Below are positions 57,617-64,000 of a stretch of 64,000 bases of DNA, in pieces. The position numbers and the translations under genes are program-made. Source of the stretch: Nymphaea colorata (taxonomy: Eukaryota; Streptophyta; Magnoliopsida; Nymphaeales; Nymphaeaceae); assembly GCF_008831285.2 (NCBI RefSeq), contig NC_045138.2, positions 42,339,115 through 42,403,114 on the forward strand. The letters are read 5' to 3'. Position 1 is the first letter of the stretch; every line of letters starts with the position of its first letter. The notes beneath the pieces are model-generated. The model was not told the DNA's origin. It worked only from the letters and a program-made list of their open reading frames with translations, and made no database searches.

Positions 57617-58100
57617 CATTATATGTATGTGTATATATCTACTCATGCATATAACTATGTTTCTGCCCGAGATTTTTGAAATTACTCTGCAGTCTGCAGA
57701 CTCTGCACCCAGACCTGCATGCTTGTGACATAGGTTTTACGTTTCCTCATTATGTTTATGGAAACTTGCATATTTCAACAAGTAGATCATAAATTCTTTG
57801 ATATCAATACCTTGGCAAAAATTTCTTTGTTATTTTATTCCAAATATAGCATTCATGAATTATGCCTTCTTTTATGTGATTTCTGCAGGACGGTGAGGCA
57901 TACGCGTTCCTTTTAAATGTCCTTGCCCCAGAACACTGTAACCCAGCCACATTAAGTGCAAAGGATCCTTCAGAAAGAGCAAACCTGGTACTTGAACATG
58001 CTGAGAGAATGGATTGCAAAAGATATCTAACTCCAAAGGACATTGTGGAAGGCTCACCAAACCTTAATCTTGCCTTTGTTGCCCAAATATTTCATCAAAG
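48516..58100 (+). CDS. FIM: fimbrin (plastin family actin-bundling protein), 5' eight exons
   Basis: Plant fimbrins cross-link actin filaments through two actin-binding domains, each made of two calponin-homology (CH) domains. Exons: 48516-48602, 48736-48906, 49155-49393, 49496-49667, 51342-51380, 51556-51624, 51746-51862 and 57889-58100. All seven complete introns are GT-AG, and joining them gives 1106 bases (368 residues plus two bases) without a stop. The protein starts [20 protein letters not shown], the hallmark plant fimbrin N-terminus, so I chose this ATG over the upstream in-frame one at 48429. Residues about 30-86 are the degenerate EF-hand-like region, 122-236 CH1 and about 265-368 most of CH2. 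Plant fimbrins are usually about 650-720 residues, so CH3 and CH4 lie beyond the window. Introns 7 and 8 are enlarged by antisense copia elements. It appears functional, and I cannot say which FIM paralogue it is. Confidence 0.95.
48736..48906 (+). CDS. FIM: fimbrin exon 2, EF-hand-like region
   Basis: Encodes residues 30-86, phase 0 ([20 protein letters not shown] ... EIDFEAFLR). Acceptor TTTAG, donor CGG|GTTGGT. The calcium loop is incomplete, as in other plant fimbrins. Confidence 0.92.
49155..49393 (+). CDS. FIM: fimbrin exon 3, linker and start of CH1
   Basis: Encodes residues 87-165 plus two bases ([12 protein letters not shown] ... [13 protein letters not shown]). Acceptor CCAG, donor TG|GTATGC. 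Confidence 0.95.
49496..49667 (+). CDS. FIM: fimbrin exon 4, CH1 actin-binding core
   Basis: Completes Cys166 and encodes to residue 223 ([53 protein letters not shown]). Acceptor ACAG, donor AGG|GTAGGT. Confidence 0.95.
49668..51341. other. fimbrin intron 4, no element recognised
   Basis: 1674 bases of AT-rich intron. No coding sequence or recognisable transposon was seen. Confidence 0.6.
51342..51380 (+). CDS. FIM: fimbrin exon 5, end of CH1
   Basis: A 39-base exon encoding [13 protein letters not shown] (residues 224-236). Acceptor GCAG, donor AAG|GTATCT. Confidence 0.95.
51556..51624 (+). CDS. FIM: fimbrin exon 6, CH1-CH2 linker
   Basis: Encodes residues 237-259 ([20 protein letters not shown] then DSK). 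Acceptor ATAG, donor AAG|GTAAGA. Confidence 0.95.
51746..51862 (+). CDS. FIM: fimbrin exon 7, start of CH2
   Basis: Encodes residues 260-298 ([39 protein letters not shown]). Acceptor ACAG, donor AAG|GTATGG. Confidence 0.95.
51863..53025. other. fimbrin intron 7, 5' part
   Basis: Intron sequence ahead of the copia element. It holds a purine-pyrimidine TATG/TGTG-rich stretch at 51925-51985, a GA microsatellite at 52036-52056 and a second GA run near 52556-52571. No gene was seen. Confidence 0.6.
53026..53162 (-). repeat. 3' LTR of intron-7 copia
   Basis: About 137 bases. The inner end lies next to the purine tract TTGAGGGGAA (minus strand, 53163-53172). The outer end GTTAAAAGAG...TAGGGCTGGCGG resembles the LTR at 59070 (TGTTAAAAAGGGACTAGGGG). 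Confidence 0.65.
53163..55182 (-). pseudogene. copia reverse transcriptase and RNase H
   Basis: 55182-54895 encodes the reverse transcriptase N-terminus ([32 protein letters not shown]). 54880-53950 continues in broken frames, with a catalytic YVDDIV-like region near 54520 and an LRWLRWSL-like ADE region further on. 53941-53720 encodes RNase [37 protein letters not shown]-rich insertion at about 53395-53715 separates this from its last part (53165-53340). Many stops. Confidence 0.8.
53395..53715. other. GC-rich insertion in copia RNase H
   Basis: About 320 bases of sharply higher GC content (GCGCGCC, CGGCCACGCG and similar words) interrupt RNase H between the residues equivalent to IDCHY and the following block. 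I find no open frame, LTR or terminal repeat and cannot name the source. It ends in a TAGGGC/TAAGGC-rich stretch. Confidence 0.6.
55189..56620 (-). pseudogene. copia integrase and Pro/Ser-rich spacer
   Basis: 55443-55189 is the variable Pro/Ser-rich spacer ([19 protein letters not shown]). 55820-55500 encodes the degenerate integrase C-terminal block (SAFKYFGRY-like in other frames). 56156-55950 holds core remnants. 56479-56228 carries zinc-binding remnants. No intact catalytic triad could be read. Confidence 0.65.
56510..57565 (-). pseudogene. copia gag zinc knuckle and protease
   Basis: 57530-57310 encodes a gag block in broken frames ([40 protein letters not shown]). 57306-56944 encodes [38 protein letters not shown] and an intact zinc knuckle [14 protein letters not shown]. 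56845-56510 encodes the protease, with [11 protein letters not shown] in place of the family DSGAS. The N-terminus of gag is missing. Confidence 0.8.
57579..57613. repeat. (TA)n microsatellite
   Basis: About 17 TA units directly beyond the truncated end of the intron-7 copia element. Confidence 0.95.
57889..58100 (+). CDS. FIM: fimbrin exon 8, CH2
   Basis: Encodes residues 299-368 plus two bases ([20 protein letters not shown] ... [12 protein letters not shown]). Acceptor TGCAG, donor AG|GTGAGG. Exon 9 is not found before 64000. Confidence 0.95.
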
Positions 58101-59057
58101 GTGAGGGTGCTTATTCTTCCAAATTTGTACTATTGTCTGATAATGACAGATATTAATATTTCTTAGTATGTAACACTTTAAAGAAATCCCCATCATCGTA
58201 CCAGATTTATAATTATAATAAACACAAAATGATGACTTTTATAAACAGAGTCCTTGTTTTTATTTTACATTAGCTCGTTGGATCAAAATAAATGCAGTAT
58301 TCTATATTGCAAGAAGTTATATTGGTTGACACAGATAAGGACAAAGAAGATACCTTGATGATCAAATGACTCTCTTCTGAATCTATTAGAGCTCTGATTG
58401 ATAATATATTGTTTGTCCATTTTCTGTGGTTTACTTAGTAACAAGTGATTTATGGTATGCTGTTTCAACAGTTATAGTGTTCTACATTTTATAACATAAA
58501 AAACCAACAACTTTCTATGCATCTAACATATTGCAAATCATTCATCATGGGTCAGATGAATTTTATTGTCAAGGAAAAACACTCACCAAAATGCAAATAA
58601 TCTTGCATTCACCAGAACCAGTTGTGCTGCAGTTTGGGAAATCTGCACGTCTTCTTTTTCACTTGTGGTCATTCTCGAGCTACATTTGCGGCTAGTTTGT
58701 GTCAATCATAAGCCTATTGGGTTTGGTCTGCTCTGCTGAACAAACTCTTTAAGGTGTGCATTTTGTCTGCTTGCTTGCATTTAGTTAAAGGAAGAATGCA
58801 GCTTGTAACATATCATTCTTATGTAGCTACACCATTTATAGATCTTTAGCAAGAGAGGACAGGTAGTTAAGAATATGCTTTATAACTTTTTGAAGGTATT
58901 ATTGTATAGTTCATAGTTCTTCAAGAATTAACCCACAAGTATATCTGAAGCATATGAACAAAGTCTGCTTTACCAAGTACATGATGAGAATATTTCATGT
59001 GAATGTGGTTGCTGCTGGAGCACAGCTTAGAAAGAGAGGAATATTAGATTCTCATCA
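58101..59057. other. fimbrin intron 8, 5' part
   Basis: AT-rich intron sequence. No exon of the fimbrin CH3 region and no transposon domain was seen. Confidence 0.6.
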
Positions 59058-59069
59058 ACCCTAATACCA
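59058..59069 (-). other. degenerate primer-binding site next to an LTR
   Basis: The minus strand reads TGGTATTAGGGT directly after the LTR end (TTTTTAACA). It resembles the initiator Met tRNA complement with changes. A primer site on the outer side of this LTR is unexpected for the 3' LTR of the adjoining element. Confidence 0.55.
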
Positions 59070-59223
59070 TGTTAAAAAGGGACTAGGGGCAGCAACAGAA
59101 TTACAAAATAGGTCCCTATACTGAATTGAAAATAATAAAGAGGACCTCTTACAATAATAAAAATAAAATTATGACCTCTAAACATTTACTAAAACCTCCC
59201 TTGTATGGTCTATTTTCTCCACA
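59070..59223 (-). repeat. short LTR (154 bp) of intron-8 copia
   Basis: On the minus strand it runs TGTGGAG...TTTTTAACA, between a degenerate purine tract (GATGCGGAG, about 59224-59232) and a primer-binding-site-like sequence. Confidence 0.7.
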
Positions 59224-59229
59224 CTCCGC

Positions 59230-61171
59230 ATCAAGATGGAGCATGGATATCAGTCATTCTCAGCTTGTTACAGCATCTTGCAAAATCTCCAATGGAAAGA
59301 GGTTTGTTGAACAAATCAACAACTTGGTCTTGTGAGAACACATGGACAGTTGATACAGCTCCTTAGCTACACTAAGTCACGAATGTAGTGACAATCCACC
59401 TTTATATGTTTCGTCTTGTCATAGAATTTTGGGTCTTTGGAAATGTAGGCGGCTGTCTTGTTATCACCCTCATCTCCATAGGCAACTTACCTAGACTCCT
59501 AAACTTCTAAGCATAGTTCTTATCTATGTCATTTCAACATTCGCTTGAGCCATTGCTCTATATTCTGATTGAGCACTGGATCTAGCAATAACTGCTAGTT
59601 TCTTGCTTATCCTGTAGATAAGGTTCTCACAAAGAAACACATAGAAGCCGGTAGTGAACTTCCTATCATCAACCAAACCTGCATAATCTACATCAGATTA
59701 AGCTTTGACATCCAGAGGGTAACCTTTTTGGAAAATTAGTCTTTTGCTAGGAGAAAACTGGAAGATCTTAAAATCATTATGGCTGCTTTCTAATGGACTA
59801 CCCTTGGCTTGTCCATAAACTGACTTAGCTTCCCGACTGCTAACGATATGTCTGCCCTAGTAACTGTTATATATAAAGGTTGCCCAAAACAACCTATATG
59901 GCTTCTTGTCCACATGCTTGGACTCATCATCTTGCAACTGTCATCGAGAGCAATGTTTAAAAAACTCGCAGAGTCAACCTGGTAACTCGGGTGACTCAGC
60001 TTGGCTTGCCTCCCTAATGATTCAAGCCAGTAGGGTGACTCGTTGTACTTCATGCTTCAATATTTTATTGTTATTTATAGTTGATACATGTTAAGATATA
60101 AGTTCTGTTTGTTACTTTATTAAAGATACAAGTTCAGTTTGTTAAAGTCAAGTACTAACAAAATTGGTTGAGTTTTCTTAATGTCTTTCCATTCGACATG
60201 CTAAATTGCAACAATTCATGGAGGATGAACTTAGTTGTGACTTCATTTATTGTTAGTTTGCCTTTTTTTTAATCATATAAGCGAAATTAAGTCATTTTAC
60301 AAATTTTTTATGTTCAAAAGACAAGTTACATATTGTTTTTTTCTTAAAAGGAAAGTTAACATAACCCAATCTGAATCGCCGAGTTGACTCACTGAGTCAT
60401 GAGTTGAGAACAGCCGAGTCGAGTCCCAGGTCACTGGGTTTTAAAACATTGACGGAGAGTTCATGGGAATATTGGCTGGTTTGGCACCAAGCATACTTGT
60501 TTCCTGCAGCAAATCAAACACATACTTTCTCTGTGAAAGGGCAATACAATTTTTATTCCTAGTTACTTCAATTCTCAGTAAGTATCTAAGAGGACCAAGG
60601 TCTTTGGTAACAAAGTGTTTCTGTAAATAATTCTTTGTTTCTGAAATTTCATGTTCATTGTCACTAGTCAAGATAATGTCATCTACATAAACCACCATTA
60701 TCACCATGTGTTTAGCAGCCCATTTTATGAACGAGGGAGACCTCTGAAAACCAAATTCTAACATCACTCAAATAACTTATGAAACCAGGCCCGTGAGATT
60801 TGCTGCAAGTCATTGATTGCCTTTTTCAACTTACATACCTTTTGACATTTTTCCTGCCATTCAAATCCAAGTGGTTGTTGCAGGTAAACTGTTTCAGACA
60901 GGTCACTGTATAAAAGCATTTTTCGCATTAAGTCAAGGTATAATCCACCCAAAATGCACTTCAATAAAGATAGTGAGCCTAATTGTCCCCAGACAGGCGA
61001 CAAGAAAAAGGTTTCAAAAAAATCTATGCTATAAGTCTGAGAATATTCTTTAGTTACCAACAGAGCCTTGTATCTCTCCATTAAGCCTTTTGAACAGTAT
61101 TTATTTGTAAATACACACTTTGAGCCAACAATATCAATAACTAGAGGAGGATCACAAGCTCCCACGTTCAT
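59230..61171 (-). pseudogene. copia reverse transcriptase and RNase H
   Basis: 61171-60764 encodes VDIVGSKCVFTNKYCSKGLM, YSDLSETVYLQQPLGFEWQE and CKLKKAINDLQQISRAWFHK. 60767-60441 encodes an intact catalytic box VVYVDDIILTSDN and RIEVTRNKNCIALSQRKYVF. The MITE at 59951-60451 interrupts the next block. 60053-59790 continues (LYITVTRADISLAVGKLSQF). RNase H remnants reach about 59240 in broken frames. It is non-functional. Confidence 0.85.
59951..60451. mobile_element. hAT-like MITE in copia reverse transcriptase
   Basis: 501 bases with terminal inverted repeats CAATGTTTAAAAAAC and CAATGTTTTAAAACCC (from the right end inward). Subterminal regions are rich in GAGTC, GACTC and ACTCG words. It is flanked by an imperfect 8-bp duplication, ATCGAGAG (59943-59950) and ACGGAGAG (60452-60459). 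It interrupts the copia reading between its reverse transcriptase blocks. No open frame is inside. The 8-bp duplication and CA...TG ends point to hAT. Confidence 0.75.
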
Positions 61172-62230
61172 CTTGACTTAGGAATATCCATCTCGTCTAG
61201 CATGGCTCCTCTCCACTTGAGATCAAGAAGGGTCTGCTTGTGAGTGAGGAATAGAAGTAGACAGAGCCGGTGTGAAGTGCTGCATGTTTTCTTCAAGTTT
61301 GTTAGTAGAAATAAACTTAAAGAAAGGATGAAGAGCGCATTAGTGCTTGCGTTTTTTGAGGGCAATGGCAGAACATCTTCAACTTCAGGACTGTCTGCAG
61401 ATTTATCAAGAACATCTCTAAAATCAGCAGGGGGATAGGGCATACTTACCTCGTGAAAAGGAAGCAATGGAGGTCTATGAGAGGGGGCTGGCCGCCGGGT
61501 ATACACCAGTAGAGGATCATAACGAGTGAAACACTTGTCAGTATGGGAAGAAGGACACATAAAAGACTCTAGTGGAACAGGTGCAATAGGCAAAGGAGGA
61601 GGAGAAGACACCTCAAGATTCTTGGAGGGAACATGACTAGGAAAACAAGGGTTGGACTCAAAAAAGATGACATCCACACTGACATACTTTCTTTTTCGTG
61701 GTGGGATGCATTTGTACACCTTCTGATTTCTTGGGTACCCCAAAAATAAACATTTGATTGATTGGGCAGACAACCTATCTTTGTGAGGACCAAGGATATG
61801 GACAAAACAAGTGCGCCCAAAGGCCATTGGTAGGTGGAACAGAGAGACTTTTGGATAGAGAACTTGTATGGGAATTCTATGGTCAATTGAACAAGAAGGC
61901 ATGCTGTTAATGAGATAAAAGCAGAATGGAAAAGGCACGTTCACTTGAAGCATGATGGCAGGCAACACTTAAGAGATGTCAATACTTTCTTTCAGCAACT
62001 CTATTCTGTTGAGAAGTATGGGCACATGTATATTGGGGACAAATATAACGATCGTTATAGAGCTGTAATAATTGGGAATGATTTGCACTCGAGAGCATTA
62101 TGAATGCAAACATTTTTTATAGTAGAATCAAACAGAGTCTCTATTCCAAGTACAAATGATTTGAGAATGCACAAAACTTTTGACACTTCAAAAGGAAGAC
62201 CCAAGAAGCATAATCATCAATAGTGACAAT
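61168..62230 (-). pseudogene. copia integrase
   Basis: 61968-61168 is open for 266 codons: PFPFCFYLINSMPS, then AFGRTCFVHILGPHKDRLSA, KCLFLGYPRNQKVYKC and the Pro/Ser-rich spacer with SHRPPLLPFHEV. 62230-61970 carries the core in broken frames (IVTIDDYASWVF near 62215-62180, CPYFST-like further down). Insertions separate it from the zinc-binding domain at 63240-63150. Confidence 0.8.
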
Positions 62231-62234
62231 ATAA

Positions 62235-62650
62235 CAGTGTCATAAATATCGTTCTCGGGTTTTTATGGGGAGATTTTTCTCGGGTTTTTATCGGCAAAGT
62301 TGTTGTCTTCTAGAAAATCTCGAGAAAAACTCAGAAAATTTTAGAAAATAAAAAATTAGGTATAAATGAAATAAATGAGAAATTAATAGGAAAACATAAA
62401 TAAAACTATATACATTAGGAATGTTTTAATGATAATAAAGATGATGAAAATAATTTATTTTAAGTTTATGTTTGAATCCATGATAATATCAATGCTAAAA
62501 AATAGAAAAATGAAAAGATCATGAAAAAATTGTGATAAATATTTTTTCTTGATTTTTTCCAAAATATTGTGATTTTTCCCCTCTTTCATTTTTATTATTT
62601 TTATGTTAATATCACGATATTTTCCAAAATGTTGCAATATAATACTTAAA
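62235..62650. mobile_element. AT-rich insertion in copia integrase, class unknown
   Basis: About 415 bases of very AT-rich DNA lie between the copia blocks VDVWQPSRALS and IVTIDDYASW, which adjoin in intact elements. The ends carry short inverted words (AAATATCGT near 62247, ACGATATTTT near 62613). A target duplication could not be settled, so borders are approximate. Confidence 0.5.
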
Positions 62651-62708
62651 AAAAGATCAACTCAGAGCTCGACTAGGTTGCCAAACATCAACATGAAAAA
62701 GTTCAAAA

Positions 62709-62763
62709 CTATGTCACATGGGTGTGGGTTGCGGGTGCTGGTGCGGGTGCGGGTACGGTGAGA

Positions 62764-62816
<53 letters not shown>

Positions 62817-63134
62817 TATGTTATTTGTTATATAATTTTATTTGTCTATATTTTTAATTTTTTTTTTATCAAGGTTACCTTAAGCTCACACAAATTCAAA
62901 GTTTTATTAAATAAAATAAGGGGACAGAGAGAGAGAGAGAGAGAATAGGGAAAAAAGAAGAGAGAAAGATAGGAGAAGGAAAAAAATGAAAAAAAAAAAA
63001 ACAAGAGAGAAGAAGAACGAGTGTGGTCAGCAGTACCCGATTCGGTTTGACTGAGTCAGGTGTCGTGTTGGGCCACACCCGGACCCACATAGGTGTAGGT
63101 GTGTCATCATAGTTGGCGCACCCGTATGACTTAG
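62709..63134. mobile_element. hAT-like non-autonomous element, perfect 8-bp duplication
   Basis: 426 bases with terminal repeats CTATGTCACATGGGTG (left) and CTAAGTCATACGGGTG (right, read inward), 12 of 16 matching. It is flanked on both sides by GTTCAAAA (62701-62708 and 63135-63142). Both subterminal regions are GGTGCGGGTG-rich, and the core holds a (TA)n run at 62766-62810, a GA run at 62927-62945 and a purine tract. Removing it joins the copia reading SPFE to LFHVDVWQP. Confidence 0.85.
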
Positions 63135-63411
63135 GTTCAAAAGGACTCTGACTCCGCGGAAATGAACTATGACTGTACTTTCCCAAATGACAAGCTTCAC
63201 ACTGGAAGAACATTGGAGGAGGAATCCTGGGGAACACTTGGCAGAGTTTTTGAAGTGAATGATAACCAAGCCTAAGCTGCCACTGAAACCGTATGGTATT
63301 TGACCCAACAGATAAAGATGCCACTTCAACTACTGTAGTAGGGTAGTAGATGCGCTCTTCTTCGTGGCCTCTACCAATCTCCTTCCCAGTCAGCAAGTCC
63401 TTAAAACACAT
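62896..63411 (-). pseudogene. copia pre-integrase and zinc-binding domain
   Basis: 63411-63140 encodes DLLTGKEIGRG, then the zinc-binding block WQLRLGYHSLQKLCQVFPRI and CEACHLGKYSHSSFPRSQSP. The His of the usual LGH is Tyr. Below 63134 the frame runs into the hAT-like element and is no longer copia sequence. Confidence 0.85.
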
Positions 63412-63450
63412 AAGATCCGGGGTGAAAAAATAACACAGCAGTTCAATTCC

Positions 63451-63795
63451 TTAGTTAGTTGGCTCACATATAGAAGATTCTTGGAGAAATCTGGGCTGTG
63501 TAACACCCTCTGAATATGCAAGGTAGGAGACAGGTGAACCTCCCTTTCTCCTACAATGATCAGCAAGACAAGCATGCCAGAAAATGGAATAAGAAAGCAG
63601 ATTAGAAAAACAAAAAGAATCTCCACAAAGATGTTGGGAAGCTCCTGAGTCAATAATCTGCACACCACCATTATTTGCTGTCATACTAGCTACTGAATGA
63701 GCAGCATTTGTCACCATAGTGGATGCAGATGTAGATGTAGAAGCAGATTGCTGGGTGAGAAGCTGCAGATACTCAGTACGACTTGACAACTGCAA
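63451..63795 (-). pseudogene. copia protease
   Basis: The frame encodes a Ser/Thr-rich linker (STSTSASTMVTNAAHS) and the protease with the active site kept: VQIIDSGASQHLCGDSFCFS. The overlapping frame 63671-63390 carries the following block (VLHSPDFSKNLLYVSQLTKE). One frameshift lies between them, near 63570. Confidence 0.85.
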
Positions 63796-64000
63796 GATCT
63801 AGAATCTCAGCTCCTATGAGGATCTGCACTTTGACAACTACATAATCAACAGATCGCCTAGACAAGAATCTGGCTACCTTAGTCTGCTCCAGATATGTCT
63901 TGTAGCAAGCTTTACAAGGAGGTCAAACTGCATTCAAGCTCTCATAGGTTGATTTGATTGAAAAAAGAAAATATTATGCAAGATTTTAATCTCGCTGTTG
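63796..64000 (-). pseudogene. copia gag, C-terminal remnant at the window edge
   Basis: Near 63900-63800 the minus strand encodes KVARFLSRRSVDYV and KVQILIGAEILDLAV, the gag block before the zinc knuckle (compare the intron-7 element). The knuckle itself seems deleted. Gag continues beyond the window. Confidence 0.55.

Larger units (their letters stand above)
59070..64000 (-). mobile_element. Ty1/copia retrotransposon in fimbrin intron 8, antisense
   Basis: LTR, RNase H, reverse transcriptase, integrase, protease and the end of gag run upward on the minus strand and leave the window. Three later insertions lie inside it (59951-60451, about 62235-62650, 62709-63134). The coding sequence has many stops. 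It belongs to the same broad family as the element in intron 7. Confidence 0.88.

Noticed and set aside
62718-62948. Plus-strand frame with long Ile-Tyr repeats
   Set aside because: It is a translation of the (TA)n microsatellite inside the hAT-like element.

Overview
This is a repeat-rich plant nuclear segment, almost certainly from a flowering plant. The evidence is one recognisable host gene, a plant-type fimbrin (actin-bundling protein) with GT-AG introns, embedded in layers of Ty1/copia, Ty3/gypsy, LINE-1 and hAT/CACTA-like elements of plant type. Several of the LTR elements carry initiator-Met-tRNA primer sites. The species cannot be told from the sequence. There is no sign of bacterial, organellar or CRISPR sequence.

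Layout. 1-3.2 kb: 5' part of a decayed gypsy element on the minus strand, cut by the window edge. 3.2-9.3 kb: AT-rich intergenic sequence with a purine tract, a CACTA-like end and a stray hAT-like end. 9.3-10.8 kb: 3' part of a copia element on the plus strand. 11.6-11.8 kb: GGCCC-rich MITE-like element. 12.0-20.4 kb: decayed gypsy element on the plus strand, split by a full-length minus-strand copia element (13834-19110, target duplication GGTAT). 20.4-23.0 kb: 5' half of another minus-strand copia element, joined to the gypsy end through rearranged inverted repeats. 23.5-27.1 kb: about 30 copies of an AT-rich repeat of about 115 bp. 27.8-38.6 kb: LINE-1 element on the plus strand, split by a young, nearly complete copia element (31119-36374, target duplication GGGAT). 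39.1-40.3 kb: about 10 copies of the same 115-bp repeat, inverted. 40.9-43.0 kb: minus-strand remnants of a plant-mobile-domain-like gene and an unrecognised acidic-tailed gene. 44.3-45.8 kb: 3' end of a second LINE. 45.9-48.0 kb: upstream region of the host gene.

48.5-64 kb: the fimbrin gene, plus strand. Eight exons (48516-58100) encode the first 368 residues: the EF-hand-like N-terminus, the first calponin-homology (CH) domain and most of the second. The rest of the gene lies beyond the window. Introns 7 (6.0 kb) and 8 (more than 5.9 kb) are swollen by two related copia elements, both antisense to the gene. The intron-8 copy carries further nested insertions, including an hAT-like element with a perfect 8-bp target duplication.

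Fimbrin is the only gene here that looks functional. All transposon coding regions carry stops, frameshifts or lost catalytic residues. The youngest element (31119-36374) is the least damaged, and its base substitutions are all transitions.
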